Positions 1 to 11,512 of a stretch of DNA of 64,000 nucleotides are shown in pieces. The notes below the pieces were generated by a model, which saw nothing but the letters and a program-made list of their open reading frames with translations, did not search any database and had not been told where the DNA came from. Made by a program: the position numbers and the translations under genes. Origin of the DNA: Wuchereria bancrofti (Eukaryota > Nematoda > Chromadorea > Rhabditida > Onchocercidae); contig SSBO01000005.1 in NCBI GenBank assembly GCA_005281725.1, positions 248,001 to 312,000 on the forward strand, read 5' to 3'. The number at the start of each line of letters is the position of its first letter. The stretch's first letter is position 1.

Positions 1-3000
1 TGCAGTACATATTCATATAACTTATGGTATTGAATACATCTAGCTATTCAGGAAATGAATTAAATTTGTTAAATTGATTAAAGTTCTTTGATGCTAATTG
101 ATACATTTATACAGTTGATGCTTTGTTGAAATTGAAATTTTCCGGAACAATGGTTGATAGATAAAATGTAACAGAGCATACAAGAATCGTTGTTAAAATG
201 TTTCACTGTAGAAAAATTCTTCTGTATCGGTCATTGGCAAGAAAACGGAATGCAATATATCGTAAGTAGAAGATCAATCGATCATTCTGAGCTTCTATGT
301 CATGTAAGCATTCATACTTAAAAAACTGTAGTTTTTTTTTTTTTTTTTGTACTCTCGATGCTTTTTTGTTAAGATTGAAATTTCTGGAATTTCCGGAACA
401 GTTCTTCTCTTCACATTCCTGAATGTTCTCTGTTTTGAATTTATACTTAAATATTGCGTTTTTGGAGGTGACACTGCGATGATTAGGAACGAAGGAAGTA
501 TCCTGAGTTTATCGTTTCTCACTTGTTGTTTTTATTACTTTTTTTTCCATGCTAACTTGCTCTTATTCAGGACATAGGATGTCATTTTTAAAGTCTGACA
601 TACAATTGTATAATATATTTGATTATTTTATAGATCATATGAATTTTATCTTTTTTTTTTTGCATATCCATGTTTAGATTTACTCGTCAAATGCAAATGG
701 TATAATTCATATTGTCACCTATCGTCATTCATCCTGTCACGCAGAATCTTTACAGCAATCTCAACCCTATCATAACTTCACACTTACAAAATATGGTGCG
801 AAATTTATGATTGAATTTAAAATAATTTAAATGAATTGAAACATTATATTCATAATGCACTATTTTCTTTTCATTAAAATCAAAGATGGAATAGTTACGT
901 TTAGATTAACTTTAATTTTACTGAATGAATGAGAAGTTTCACTTTAGTCACTTTGCATATTAAAACTTTATTGGAAGTGTGCCTCAAAATTAATACACCT
1001 GCAAGATTTTTTTTAATTTCAAAGATTTTTAGTTTCAGATAGTTGTTTTCCACTAAATGGAATTAGTACGAAGAATGAAATTGGTTCATCATTGGCAGCT
1101 ATATTTATCCTATTATCATTTGCAGTAATTTACGTATTCTGATTCTTTCGGGTAGTGTTTTTGTTTTGTTTTGTTTTTCTGCTATTTTATTTGTGTTATT
1201 TCAATGAAATAAAGCTTTTTGGTGCTACCAAGATGATCACAAAATCGGTATTTTTGAAAAAAATTGAAATTCAAATCCGTGAATTTCTTCTTACTTAGAT
1301 GGATTATTTCACAGTATGATGACCAATTGTTTATGAACGAATAATAATAAAATATATAAATAACTACGATAAAAAGTTGTACTTTCATTTACATTACGAA
1401 GAAGCAGAAGAGAAAATGACGTATTAAATGAATAGCAAACTTTTCACGCAAGTATTCAGTTTCTCTTTCCTTTATTTTTTCTTCCCTTTCCTCTTCTTTC
1501 ATAGTCATATATCGATGTTTTCAACGATCACAGTTGAAAATCTGATACGATGGATACAAATTGGGAATACTCAAAAGTAATGCATGTTATTCTCGACTCA
1601 TTTATGATATACTAAAATATACAAGTCGAGAGTGCTCAGTCATATATTAAGCATTTGGTTTAATTTAATATTTAAAAATTTGATATGAATATAAATAAAT
1701 TCATAAATCCTGCAAAATTTTAACCATAATTATGCATTGCAAAGATTTTTATTTGAAAAAAAAAAAAAGGAGAAGGTGAAAACGAAAATTAGTCAAATTT
1801 TATAGCAAGAATGAAAAGAAGGGTGAATAAACATTATTACGGTAAAGGAATGCGACAGGTAGAGAAGAGAATAGATTGTTTGTTGTTTGCTCAAAAATTC
1901 TTCTTGAAAAAGGACGAGAATTTGTTTCTTTTTTGACAAAAAAGAAAGAAAAAGAAAAGAAAAATTCCTAATTAACGAGTTTTCGCGAAATAATTGAATT
2001 GGTATTCAATTTTATGGATAGTTTAAATGATGACATTTTGCTCAAAAAAAAAAAAATGCATGATAGAAAATTATGGTGTTTCATAGAAGATGTGAAGAGG
2101 TTGAAATTTCGTACATTTTTTTCTTTTGTTTCTTTCTTTTCCATCATCATTTTGAATACTCAATCTCATATGAACTATATTGATCGGTCAATTTATGATA
2201 AAGGAATACTGTATTATTATGCTATTACCTTACCCATAGGTGTTGATGATGACGTCTTATTTTATTTTTAACAAATTCAATTCAGAGCAAAGGAAAAAAA
2301 ACAGGTGGTTGGTAAGCAGATGCATTCCAGAGATTCCGCAGTACATTCGATCAGAAAAGAAATAAATGGCTGTTCTTTAGCGGACACTCAGCTATAGCAA
2401 ATTTTTTTTTTTTTTTTCACTCATAGATTTTTCAATGCACTATAAAAAGAATCAATGACAAAGTAAGTTGGTGACACAAACCGATGACAAAGTAAGTTGG
2501 TGGTGACACAATTTGTGTCGCACACGATAATACATTTGATCATTGTTATTCCTTTTCACACTTCTATCACCAAAAATTTAACTTTTCATCATTATTGTAA
2601 TTTTTGTTGTCCGCTTTCACTATTTCACAGTTTACTTCCTCATTTCCAATCCATTAATGATGCGGGTAATTGTGGTTTGATATTTCTAGGTAAACATATC
2701 ATATATATATTGTAAACAAAATGCAGCATTTATAAGTAAACAAATCTCGAAATATTTATAAGTAAGATTATTACTAATTTATTATGGCTTATAGCCAAAA
2801 CAAACTTCAATATTTCAAGCTGATTTATATGTTGCAGATAAATGTAATAATTGTTATTTAGTAATTAGTAATTCATATAAATAGATATATTTTTAAGGCA
2901 TTTGAAATTATTCTTCTTTCACATTCTCTTCCGTTCTCTTCATTGCAAATATTAAAATTTCTGATGCTATTTCATTTTAATAAATGTGTAATATTTTCAG

Positions 3001-3060
3001 GTGAAACATTTTAGAAAACATTTATATCCTTGTCAACAATAACAATCGATCATTTGAAAA
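1..3060. other. Intergenic DNA, no gene seen
   Basis: AT-rich sequence with poly-T and poly-A runs (for example about 331-348, 650-660, 2401-2418). Open frames here are short and low-complexity, with no recognisable domain or convincing splice partners. A short direct repeat (gatgacaaagtaagttggtg, about 2456-2508) is present. TTCCGGAA-type palindromic motifs occur near 139 and 391. I see no RNA gene. Confidence 0.6.
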
Positions 3061-4123
3061 ATGTTGGGTTTGGTGAATTTACCTAGTGAATGTGTTGATT
3101 TCTACGCGCAACCAAAGAACACACACAATAGTTTTGCATTTCTCGGACAATGCAAGAATAAACCAACAGTTTCCTACACCAATGGTTAATATTTTAAACA
3201 AATTTAAAACATTTTAAAATGATTCATATTGAAAAGAAATCAATGTTTCATTATTCAAATTCTTTTGATTTTAGCAAAAATAAAAATGAAAAAAAGAAAA
3301 AAAGGAATTCTCTTAATATTGTTTTAAATTTGATTGAAAAGCTAAATCAGTGATCCAGTAAAGAATTAAATATGATTAATCATGCAAAAAAAGGGAAAAA
3401 ACGAATGATTTGTTATCATATATGGATCATTTCATATGATACGTATAATAAAGAGCATTGGTTAAAATTATCAGTATCTGATTGATAACGCATACGACTG
3501 ATCAATTTATCAATTTTCATTCAAAATGATGAATGGATGAAAATTTTGCAGATGGACGTCGAATTATTGATGGAAAATTAGAGGTCAAGAAAGAACCGCA
3601 TGAGATGTGGAATAATTTGCTAATTAATTTACTCATAAAAAGTATTTCAACAAAATGTTCTGATGAAACCACCGGAAAAATGTGTGAACAACAAATGAAT
3701 GGTTCGTTTCAAGAATATTTACAACAATTGAATACCTTTTTTTTTCATGAATTTTTATGAAATGAAATACCCGTAAATATTATCTTAGTAAATAGGGTAG
3801 AAGGATGACTTTGCCAGAAATGAAATACCCGTAAGTATTACTTTAGCAAATAGAGTAAAATGATGACTTCAATTATGCAAATTTGCATGTTGATGCTTAT
3901 AGCTTTTTGTTGTTGTTTATCAGTATTTGCTTATCGATCATAGCTAAATTTTACAGATTCAACAAAAATTTCATCTATAAATAATGATGCAATGATGAAA
4001 TCAATTCTTCCTCAGAATTCAAAATCGACAATGTTAGTAGCAACAATGTCTAATATTAATTCAATGAATTCTAACAAAGAAATAAATATGGCAAATGAAA
4101 ACGATGAAACTTATTCTGATTGA
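3061..4123 (+). CDS. Candidate three-exon gene of unknown function
   Basis: I do not recognise the product. Proposed exons are 3061-3184, 3552-3701 and 3957-4123, giving 146 aa. Both introns have GT-AG ends with good acceptors (ttttgcag, ttttacag), both are phase 1, and both junctions rebuild an Asp codon, which argues against chance. The N-terminal exon carries two cysteines (SECVDF, LGQCKN). The second exon encodes a charged stretch (GKLEVKKEPHEMW) and two more cysteines. The third is rich in Ser, Asn and Met. No signal peptide is visible at the chosen ATG, so an upstream exon may be missing. Reading stops at TGA 4121-4123, but coding-like sequence continues in other frames (next entry). 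It could be a decaying gene, a gene with an unrecognised splice, or chance; the function is unknown. Confidence 0.4.
3759..3874. repeat. Tandem duplication, 58-bp period, two copies
   Basis: The motif gaaatgaaatacccgtaa starts at 3759 and again, with few changes, at 3817. The following text (tta.ta.ctta.aaatag.gta) also matches. The duplication lies inside the second intron of the candidate gene 3061-4123. Confidence 0.8.
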
Positions 4124-4532
4124 AAGACGACTATACTAAGAGTAATATTTATCAAAATAATCCTGCTAAGGTCTCAGAAAACGATTCAACTTTTTTTTTA
4201 TTCTTTTTTATTTTGCTGATTCAATTGTTTACCAAATGGATGGATCTCAATGGATCTTTATTGACAATACGTTTCTTATCGTTGCAATCAGTATTAACAT
4301 TATAGTGATAACATTTTGCATTCAAAGAGTGTTTAGCAAAATGATAAGAACAAAAATGAAATTTAGTAAAACTTTTGAGCTTGATAAATGCAGGATGTCG
4401 GATGATTGTCCTCCTAGAATTTCATCGTATTCATCAATTAGCTCAAAATGTTTGAATATAATATCAAAAGAAAAAAGACTAAAGATCATTCCTGATTTTC
4501 TTAAGAAACCGTATAATTTATTCAGAATTTAG
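4120..4532 (+). pseudogene. Out-of-frame continuation with a membrane segment
   Basis: Directly after the stop at 4121 a second frame (from 4120) encodes a hydrophilic stretch (KDDYTKSNIYQNNPAK) that looks like a continuation of the preceding Ser/Asn-rich tail. It then runs into poly-T. A third frame (ATG at 4236, 98 codons, stop 4530-4532) encodes one clear hydrophobic helix (core FLIVAISINIIVITF), then basic residues and a Ser/Cys-rich cytoplasmic-like tail. Read together this resembles a type I membrane protein broken by two frame changes. The alternatives are a separate short gene starting at 4236, or unrecognised introns; no good acceptor precedes 4236. Calling it a broken gene is inference. 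Confidence 0.3.
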
Positions 4533-6389
4533 CACAATTAAATTTTATCAAAGAATAATTAGCCAAGCTTTATTAAGTTTTTAATGGAAAAAAAAGGTAA
4601 AACCCCAAATTGTTAAAATTAATTTCTTTTTTTTTCTTTTATTTTTACTTGTATTTATCTGATTTATATGAGCTATTTTTGCTGTAATAACTGCCTTTCT
4701 TCATTTTCTTTGTGTTTTTGACTTATTGCATAAATATGAGAAGTTTTTAGGAGAATTTAGGAATTTCGAAAATAATTTTGAAATGAATATTATTCGTTTC
4801 ATTTTTATTCTTTTTCACTTTTTCTTCCATTCCATCTCTTCTTATTACTTCTCTTGATTATGCAATTCAATTATTCAATGAAATGAACGATCGATGGCTT
4901 TTCTTGTCATCGTAATCAATCACATATGTTTTTATGATCAAATTCTTTGATATTATTAAAAGTGATATTAAAAATAATGAAATTTGTTAATATATTTAAT
5001 CTTATAATTTCAGTTTTCATCTCTGATTATTGTATTTGAAAGCTTTTATTCGAAAAAGAACGTATGATTTATGCAAATGACAAATGCGCATCCAAAGATT
5101 TGAGTTTAATTTTGTGACTGATATTATGCGAACGACAAGTGCGCATCCAAAGATCTGTTTAAATTTGTAACTGATAGAGAGATTGGATCGAATTTAATCA
5201 GTTCGATTTACAATTAATTGGATAATTTATAATCACTCTGAATAGTACAATAATTTATTTATAGAATAAAGCATTGAAAGTATTTCTGATTTTTTACAGA
5301 ATCCCAAATTTGCAGTATTATTTACAAACACATTTTGCATTTTAAAAATTTTTATGCTGTAAATTGTATTATGATGTAATATAATTCACTGATTTGATAT
5401 TTCGATTTTCCGGAATATTCCACTTTTTTCCATTTGTTATTCTATCTTTGGAATAATTTTTAAATATTATTGTCAAGAAAATTATTTCATATCTCACAAT
5501 TCATTGTTTTATTTTATTAACTAGAGTGTTGATATATTCTGTGTTTCATCCCATCAGAATTACACTCTAATATTTATTCTATTTTAAAAAGGTGTAAAAT
5601 ATTTTGTGCATAGACTGTTGGTATCGCTATTTTGTGATAACAAAGTGATAAATTTGATACAAGAAACGATTTCATCTGTTTTTCTAATTAAAACAATTAA
5701 AATTTTATCAAGGAAGAACAAAAAAAAAAAGGGTAAACAAAGATTTGTCCATTTCTTTTCCTACAAACAATTTTGCACTTCACATAACAGATTTATTTTA
5801 CTGTTATTGATACGATCGATTCTTAAAAAGTTGTACTTTTCCAATTAATTTCAGTAATTTCGATAATGAATTTTTCCATAGAAATTCAATTTTTTTTTCA
5901 CCAATTTAATTCTTTTGATTAATTCAAATTTTATGTATGAGAAATTAACATTTTTATCAACGAATATTTTATAGCTGCGAAAAGAATTTTATGTCATTTT
6001 TGTTCTTTTTCATCACTTCAACAACTCTTACGTATACATTTTTTGCAATTCTTTGTTTTTTTTTTTTTTTTTTTTAATTTTGATAGGGAAAGAAAAAGTT
6101 ATTTTAAATGATTATTACACATAGCAATAGTACTGAGAGAGCATTTAGAATGATAGCTATGATCTGTTTAAAATTGTGCATTGGTAATTCCCGGGAGAGT
6201 AATTAATCTTTTGCTAAATTTCAAATTTGAATAATGCAATCTTTCCTCCCTCTTTTTATATTTGTTCTTTTTTAATAGGTGTAACTATTAAAAGAGAAAT
6301 TACAATAATCTGTTATTGTCTTTAGAATAAAAATAAAGTTTTGTCGATTGAAATTAATCGAAATTTTCTTTGAAGTACAAAAATTGCAA
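4533..6389. other. Intergenic DNA with one small tandem duplication
   Basis: No convincing coding sequence. A 55-bp tandem duplication lies at 5071-5178: atgcaaatgacaaatgcgca then atgcgaacgacaagtgcgca, each followed by tccaaagat and a gtgactgata/gtaactgata end. A long poly-T run is at about 6057-6075. The short frame 5606-5848 shows no recognisable features. Confidence 0.55.
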
Positions 6390-6555
6390 ATGAAATGTGA
6401 GCTACTACTACTACTACTACTATTGTTTCCCGTGATCATTACTTTTCGATCCTTAAAAATTGGAAGAAAGCAAAGTATTGCAATGAATGGTGTATTGATG
6501 TGCAATGGTAAACCAACTATTAATGTTAAAGTGAAACTTTACAATAATGATCAAG
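6390..6555 (+). CDS. Transthyretin-like family protein, first exon only
   Basis: The ATG at 6390 (MKCE) opens a signal peptide with an eight-leucine core (CTA repeats), followed by FPVIITF and then the start of a transthyretin-like fold: GRKQSIAMNGVLMCNGKP and VKVKLYNND. That order (a short leader, a strand ending G-x-L-x-C-x-x-KP, then V-K-V-K-L-Y/W-x-x-D) is typical of the large nematode TTR-52/TTL secreted family, which is usually about 130-150 aa in 3-4 exons. A donor fits at 6555|6556 (CAAG|gtcaaag); unspliced, the frame ends at TAG 6567-6569. I searched the next 2 kb by eye for the expected D-x-x-G-x-F-x-L-x-G strand and the C-terminal strands and found none. The gene may be truncated, may have distant or diverged exons, or may be a retained fragment. 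The family call is fairly good for the exon itself. Confidence 0.5.
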
Positions 6556-8249
6556 GTCAAAGGTCATAGAATGAATTACTTTCTATGCATATTTCAAATT
6601 TATAAACTTATATTTTGTATGTCTACCTGCTATTACAGTTAAATTTCATGGAAATTAAGAAGGCTTTTTATCGTCAGCGTTATTTTGATTTAAAAAAAAA
6701 GTCGTAAGTAAATCAGAATCAGATAGTATTCATATTCTAATTCTCATACAGAACGAATTATCGCTTTATTCATAATATATCTTAATTCCTATTATTATTA
6801 TTATTGTTATCATCATTTATTATTAATAATAAAGATTTCAGGCTATAATTTTAATAACAAAATTTGTGACAAAACAACGGGTCAACTTTTCTCTTCCAAA
6901 AAAAAAAGTCTTTATAGATTTTGAAGTCAGTACATAAAGAATTTCATGAGTTAGGAACACAGATACTAAAAGGTCATGAGATATCAATTGTCACAATTGT
7001 GATAACAAAAATACTGTGAGTGGAATTAGTAGTTTTTTTTAGCTAAATGGAGAATTATGCAAATTTAGTGTTTTGTGAACATCTCTGATGGTATTAACAA
7101 ACGATTTCAAAATTCGTTAAGTGAAAAGAGGAGAAAAAGGCATAATTTGAAGATCATTTATTTTTCAGTTACAAATTAACATTTCCATTTACAATTGATA
7201 TTCTTTCAATGGCTCATCCAAGATATGTTGCATATTTCAAAAATTATAATTTTTGAATTTTTTAATGGAAATTTTTATTGTTTTTGTAGCAGTATTTAAA
7301 GAAATTCTCAATATAAATATTGAATGGTTTTATTAGCGAAGATTTAGAATTCAATACGGGCATGTTAAATTTAACTAATTAATTTTACGATGAAGGTATA
7401 TCAGCTAGTGATTTAATTTTACAATGAAATAGAGAAATTCATTGGATTGTTTTTATGTTTGCTATAAAAATAAATGTAATGCATTTTTAAATTTTCAATT
7501 TGTTTCCTTGAAAAGATTATCAACAACGATGATTTTCAATCACATCTATGGGAAGAAGTAAAATAGATGTAAGATGAAATGAAAACAGCTTTTGACACTT
7601 TTTATGACACATTACAAAAGGAACAGAATTAACAGCAAATTATACTTAATACTTTTGTAGTACTTTTTGATAATAAATATTCTAGTAATTCAAACTATTT
7701 TCTAATTATTTTTTCCGGAACAAAATGATAAAATTATAGATGTCGTTTTCATAAGTTTCATTTTTTCCTATAATTTATTTTTATTATTTCATTTAATTAT
7801 CATTCATTTAGAAGCTCTTATCTCCTTCAAAATTATTTCATTATTGATGATTAGTTTATAATAATTAGCTGTGACAGCTCATACTTTAATTAATTTCATG
7901 GCCTTAACTGAAATGCACTAAGTTTGTTTTCATTCTTGAAATTCGTAAAAGCAGTTTATTGTTATTACACGTCTATCAGTAATCAATTCTTGTTTAAGAC
8001 AAATCAAAATTCCACCTATCAACGTACGTTCAGATTACGTGAAACGTCTATATTATGGATCATAATCGTAGTTTACGATATTCATGTAATTTTACTTGTT
8101 CTTAATATAGGTGCAAACATTTCTAAAGCTGACGTTGTAATTTCACAATTATAATAACAATGATAATGATGATAATAGATTTGTATTTTTATAGTTATTC
8201 TAGCAACAATAATGGCATGTATTCTCATTACCATAATAATAAATAACAA

Positions 8250-8612
8250 TAATAATAGTGATAGATAATGATATGATAATAATAATAATGATAATAATAG
8301 TGGTAATGATAATGAGTGTACTTTTGCGAATAGAAAAAGTAAATAATAGTAAAAAACTTCGTTCAACTTGTTTTTTTCTAAAAGGGATTGTTTGTTTATT
8401 GTAAATATTTTTGCAATCTTACTAACATCGTTGATCATTTGATTTGCACAAATCTTGAAATCCATTAAATCTATTTAATGTTTTACCGAAGAATTTAAAC
8501 ATATTTCAATCCCTACTAAGGGAATTTATTAAAATTGAAAGGAAAATTCTCCTTAATCACTCTGCTATAGCTATTATTAAGAGTGTTTCTTTAGTTTTTT
8601 CAGAGGAAAAAA
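8250..8612 (-). repeat. Dispersed repeat, copy 1 (inverted relative to 32607-32950)
   Basis: The reverse complement of this segment matches 32607-32950 over about 300 bp with scattered substitutions and small indels. Shared blocks include taaagaaacactcttaataa, aacattaaatagatttaatg, gaacgaagttttttactatt and actcattatcattaccacta. The match ends in ATT-type simple sequence. No coding capacity is evident. It is probably a decayed non-autonomous transposon or other interspersed repeat family; the family is not identified. Confidence 0.8.
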
Positions 8613-11018
8613 AAGAGTCCAATAAGCATGCAAACATTTTTGTTTATTGAATTTCAAAATATTGAACAATGCGCTTGGATCGATTGTAGAAAATCTATGC
8701 GTTATGTGCACATTTATTCTCAAAAGAAAAAAAGTATTGTAAAATTCTATCATTTCTTTATTTCTTTCCGTTCCATTTTGATTAAAAACTAAACCAATTT
8801 CTTTTTTCTTTGTTCTCTTACTTAAACTTTCATCAATTCTATCAAAGTCTGTTAAAGGCCTAAGCTTGCCTAGGCGACAGATGCATAGTGTAATGTTGCA
8901 CAACTTTTGCATAATGCCTTCGTTTTCTGGCTTCTCGTTTACTTCGATTTTTATAATTGCAGGCAGAAAATAGCTTGGCCAAACATAGAAAAGATGAAGA
9001 AGGACTAGTCAATATGGATGTATTTTTCATCTATAAAGTAAAAAGCTTAGTAATCGTTAAGGGCATTCAGGCTTGTTGGCCTTACTTTAAGCATTAGTTT
9101 TCATTCGTCTGAGTGTTTTGCAAAAGGAAACTAGGCTCACAAATGCTAAAGAAGGCGGCTGCCAATGGCCAAACTAAAAATGTATTTTACTTCTCTCATC
9201 TCTCGTTATCTATCCTTTTTCATTGCTTTAAATTTATTGTTTAAATCTTATATATTCTGCCGGTCAAATGCTCTTTTATGTTTAAGCTATTGAACACGTG
9301 CTATCATCTAGGCTCATTATTTATTTAAAGCTTTAATTTATTATTTTCTCTGTTTTGGTCTAAATTTCCTGCAAATTCAATTTGATTGCATAAATTAAAC
9401 TTATGGAATCAATGAATGATCTATAAATTTTGATTCACATGAATTTATCATTTTTTTTTTTGTATCTTTGGATAAAAAATTTTTAAATTTAGCAGGAATT
9501 TTAAGACAGAGATTGAATATTAGCTTTCTGAAATATTAGCAGTTGACGTATTCTAGATAGTTTAAAATGAATATCATTCTTGGATAAAATAAAGAAATTG
9601 TCTCCGTCGTATCATCTAATCACAATTAGGAGAGATTTTCCTCGATGATCTATGGTTATAGTTGAAAATTCTTAGGAATTTTATATGAATAGTTCAAAAT
9701 TTTAGTGATTACTACCACCTGCCCAATTAATTCCATCATTTTATCTGAACTTGATTTCAAAGTTTTTAAACCTACTTGCCAACATTTCATCAATAGTTTT
9801 TTTTTAATGGGAATAAAGGAAAAAAAATGAAGCAAAAATTTGCTTATTGAAAATATTCGATCATTTCATTTTCACTTACATCACAGAATTGCTCAATTCG
9901 ATTTCTCTTCAATCACAGATATGCTTCCTCTCTCTCATGCATTCTCTTTCTTTTTTTTTTTGTTTCAAATAATAAACAAAATGCTTTAAATTGTAATCAT
10001 CTCTTATATAATCTCAATTTTTTTAAAGATATTTCTGATTTCTTTTTTTTATTCCTACCTGAAATTGAACATTTAAAGTCCAATGCATTTAATTACAAAA
10101 AGCTAAAGGTATCGTTAAAATTCATAATTCGATCATATCTCATTTGAAGCATACACATAATTTTGATACAGCCAAGATTAATTTATTGGCATATATTTCA
10201 AATTCTTAGGCTACATTGCTTACTATGAGAGAGAAAGAAGGAGAGAGAGAGAGAGAGAGAGAGTTTATAAGTTACATTTTCTGCAGGATTTATTTCACTT
10301 TAAATGGACAGTCACTGTATTCGGAATATATTTGAATATACTTTGAAGATCCAAATAAAACTAATGTCTGTTTTGATAAATTAAAGCAAACTAATATTTC
10401 AATCTGATATTTCACTAGCAGAAATATTACAATTAGTTCTTCAAAAAGTTTATTTCAACCTGCTAATATTGTTCGAAAATATATGCTACTACCGTATCCT
10501 ATCCGGTAAAATAATTGCAAATAAGTAAATGAGAAGTTAGATTAAATCAACAAATGAATTAAGAGAAAATTGACTGAGTATTTTATTTTTGATGAGATAA
10601 GTTAATGTGACATTTCTGTTAGCAAAGTAATAATTCGAATTCTTCATTTCATCCATTTGCAATCATTCATCAATTTCATTATATCCAATGAATGATTTCC
10701 TTTATTTTTTTTGTTTTGTTTTGTTTTTCTTCCTTTTTTTTTGCCTTTTGTGTTATATAATCAATCTGTCCTTTAAATATAGGCCAATAGCGCTTGCTCT
10801 TTCTCTCTCTCTCTCTCTCTCTGTATATTTCTTTTTTTCCCTTTTCTCTCATAAAAATTCCCTCATTCCGCCTCTTTTTTTTTAAATTTCACAATAATTC
10901 ATGAAATGTGATATAGTTTATTATAAGCAAAAATGTATAACAAAAGAAATATAAGTTTAGAGATAATTAGTACGCCATGACATTTTGATCATTTACTAAT
11001 TTTGCTATGATCGATCGA

Positions 11019-11039
11019 ACGAAACGGTCACCGTTTCGT
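11019..11039. repeat. Perfect GC-richer palindrome
   Basis: acgaaacggt, one central c, then accgtttcgt: 10-bp arms with a 1-nt centre, preceded by tcgatcga. It lies about 470 bp upstream of the snt-1 start and just before its tandem repeat array. It could be a dimeric factor-binding site or a hairpin; its role is unknown. Confidence 0.75.
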
Positions 11040-11132
11040 CCTTTAGTAATTTTTAGTCAACCTTTAGTAATTCTTTGCTAAATTTACAAAAAAAAAAAAA
11101 AAAAAATGCTTAAATAATGACATGAAATAATG

Positions 11133-11493
11133 ATAGTATTAATTAATGTTTTATTTTGAATTGTACTTTAAATTTGATTGAACACATTTGATCTGTCGAT
11201 TTTTTTTCAATAATTTTAAAGTTACATTAACATAGAAAATATGTCAGTGAATGAGTATTTATTTTGAATTGTACTTTAAATTTGATTGAACACTTTGATT
11301 TATCGATTTTTTTCAATAATTTCAAAGCTACATTAATATGTAGAAAATATGTCGGTGAATGAGTAAAATGTAGTATTAATTAATGTTTTATTTTGAATTG
11401 TACTTTAAATTTGATTGAACACTTTGATTTATCGATTTTTTTCAATAATTTCAAAGTTACATTAATATTTAGAAATATATCGGTGAATGAGTA
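11133..11493 (+). repeat. Three-copy tandem repeat of about 107-125 bp upstream of snt-1
   Basis: Copies lie at about 11133-11257, 11258-11365 and 11371-11493. Each contains ttttgaattgtactttaaat, then ttgattgaacac, a tttatcgattttttt-like block, and ends gtc(a/g)gtgaatgagta. The middle copy lacks the leading tagtattaattaatg. The array ends 19 bp before the snt-1 ATG, so it occupies the proximal promoter or 5' UTR. Confidence 0.85.
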
Positions 11494-11512
11494 AAAGAAC
11501 TAAGAAAAGGAA

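Larger units (their letters stand above)
6570..11132. other. Intergenic DNA with repeats, no firm gene
   Basis: This holds ATA/AAT-rich tracts (8160-8340), one copy of a dispersed repeat (8250-8612), a relatively GC-richer patch at about 8840-9170, and short GA and CT tracts (10237-10262, 10799-10822). One 75-nt open segment flanked by AG and GT (8963-9037; AENSLAKHRKDEEG...) is exon-like but has no partner. A 111-codon minus-strand frame (8912-8577) has no recognisable domain and overlaps the repeat, so it is not called. Confidence 0.5.

Noticed and set aside
8577..8912. 111-codon minus-strand frame
   Set aside because: No domain, no signal, unusual composition, and it overlaps the end of a dispersed repeat; likely chance.
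10237..10262. GA tract as a regulatory GAGA element
   Set aside because: Simple microsatellite; nothing in the sequence links it to a promoter.
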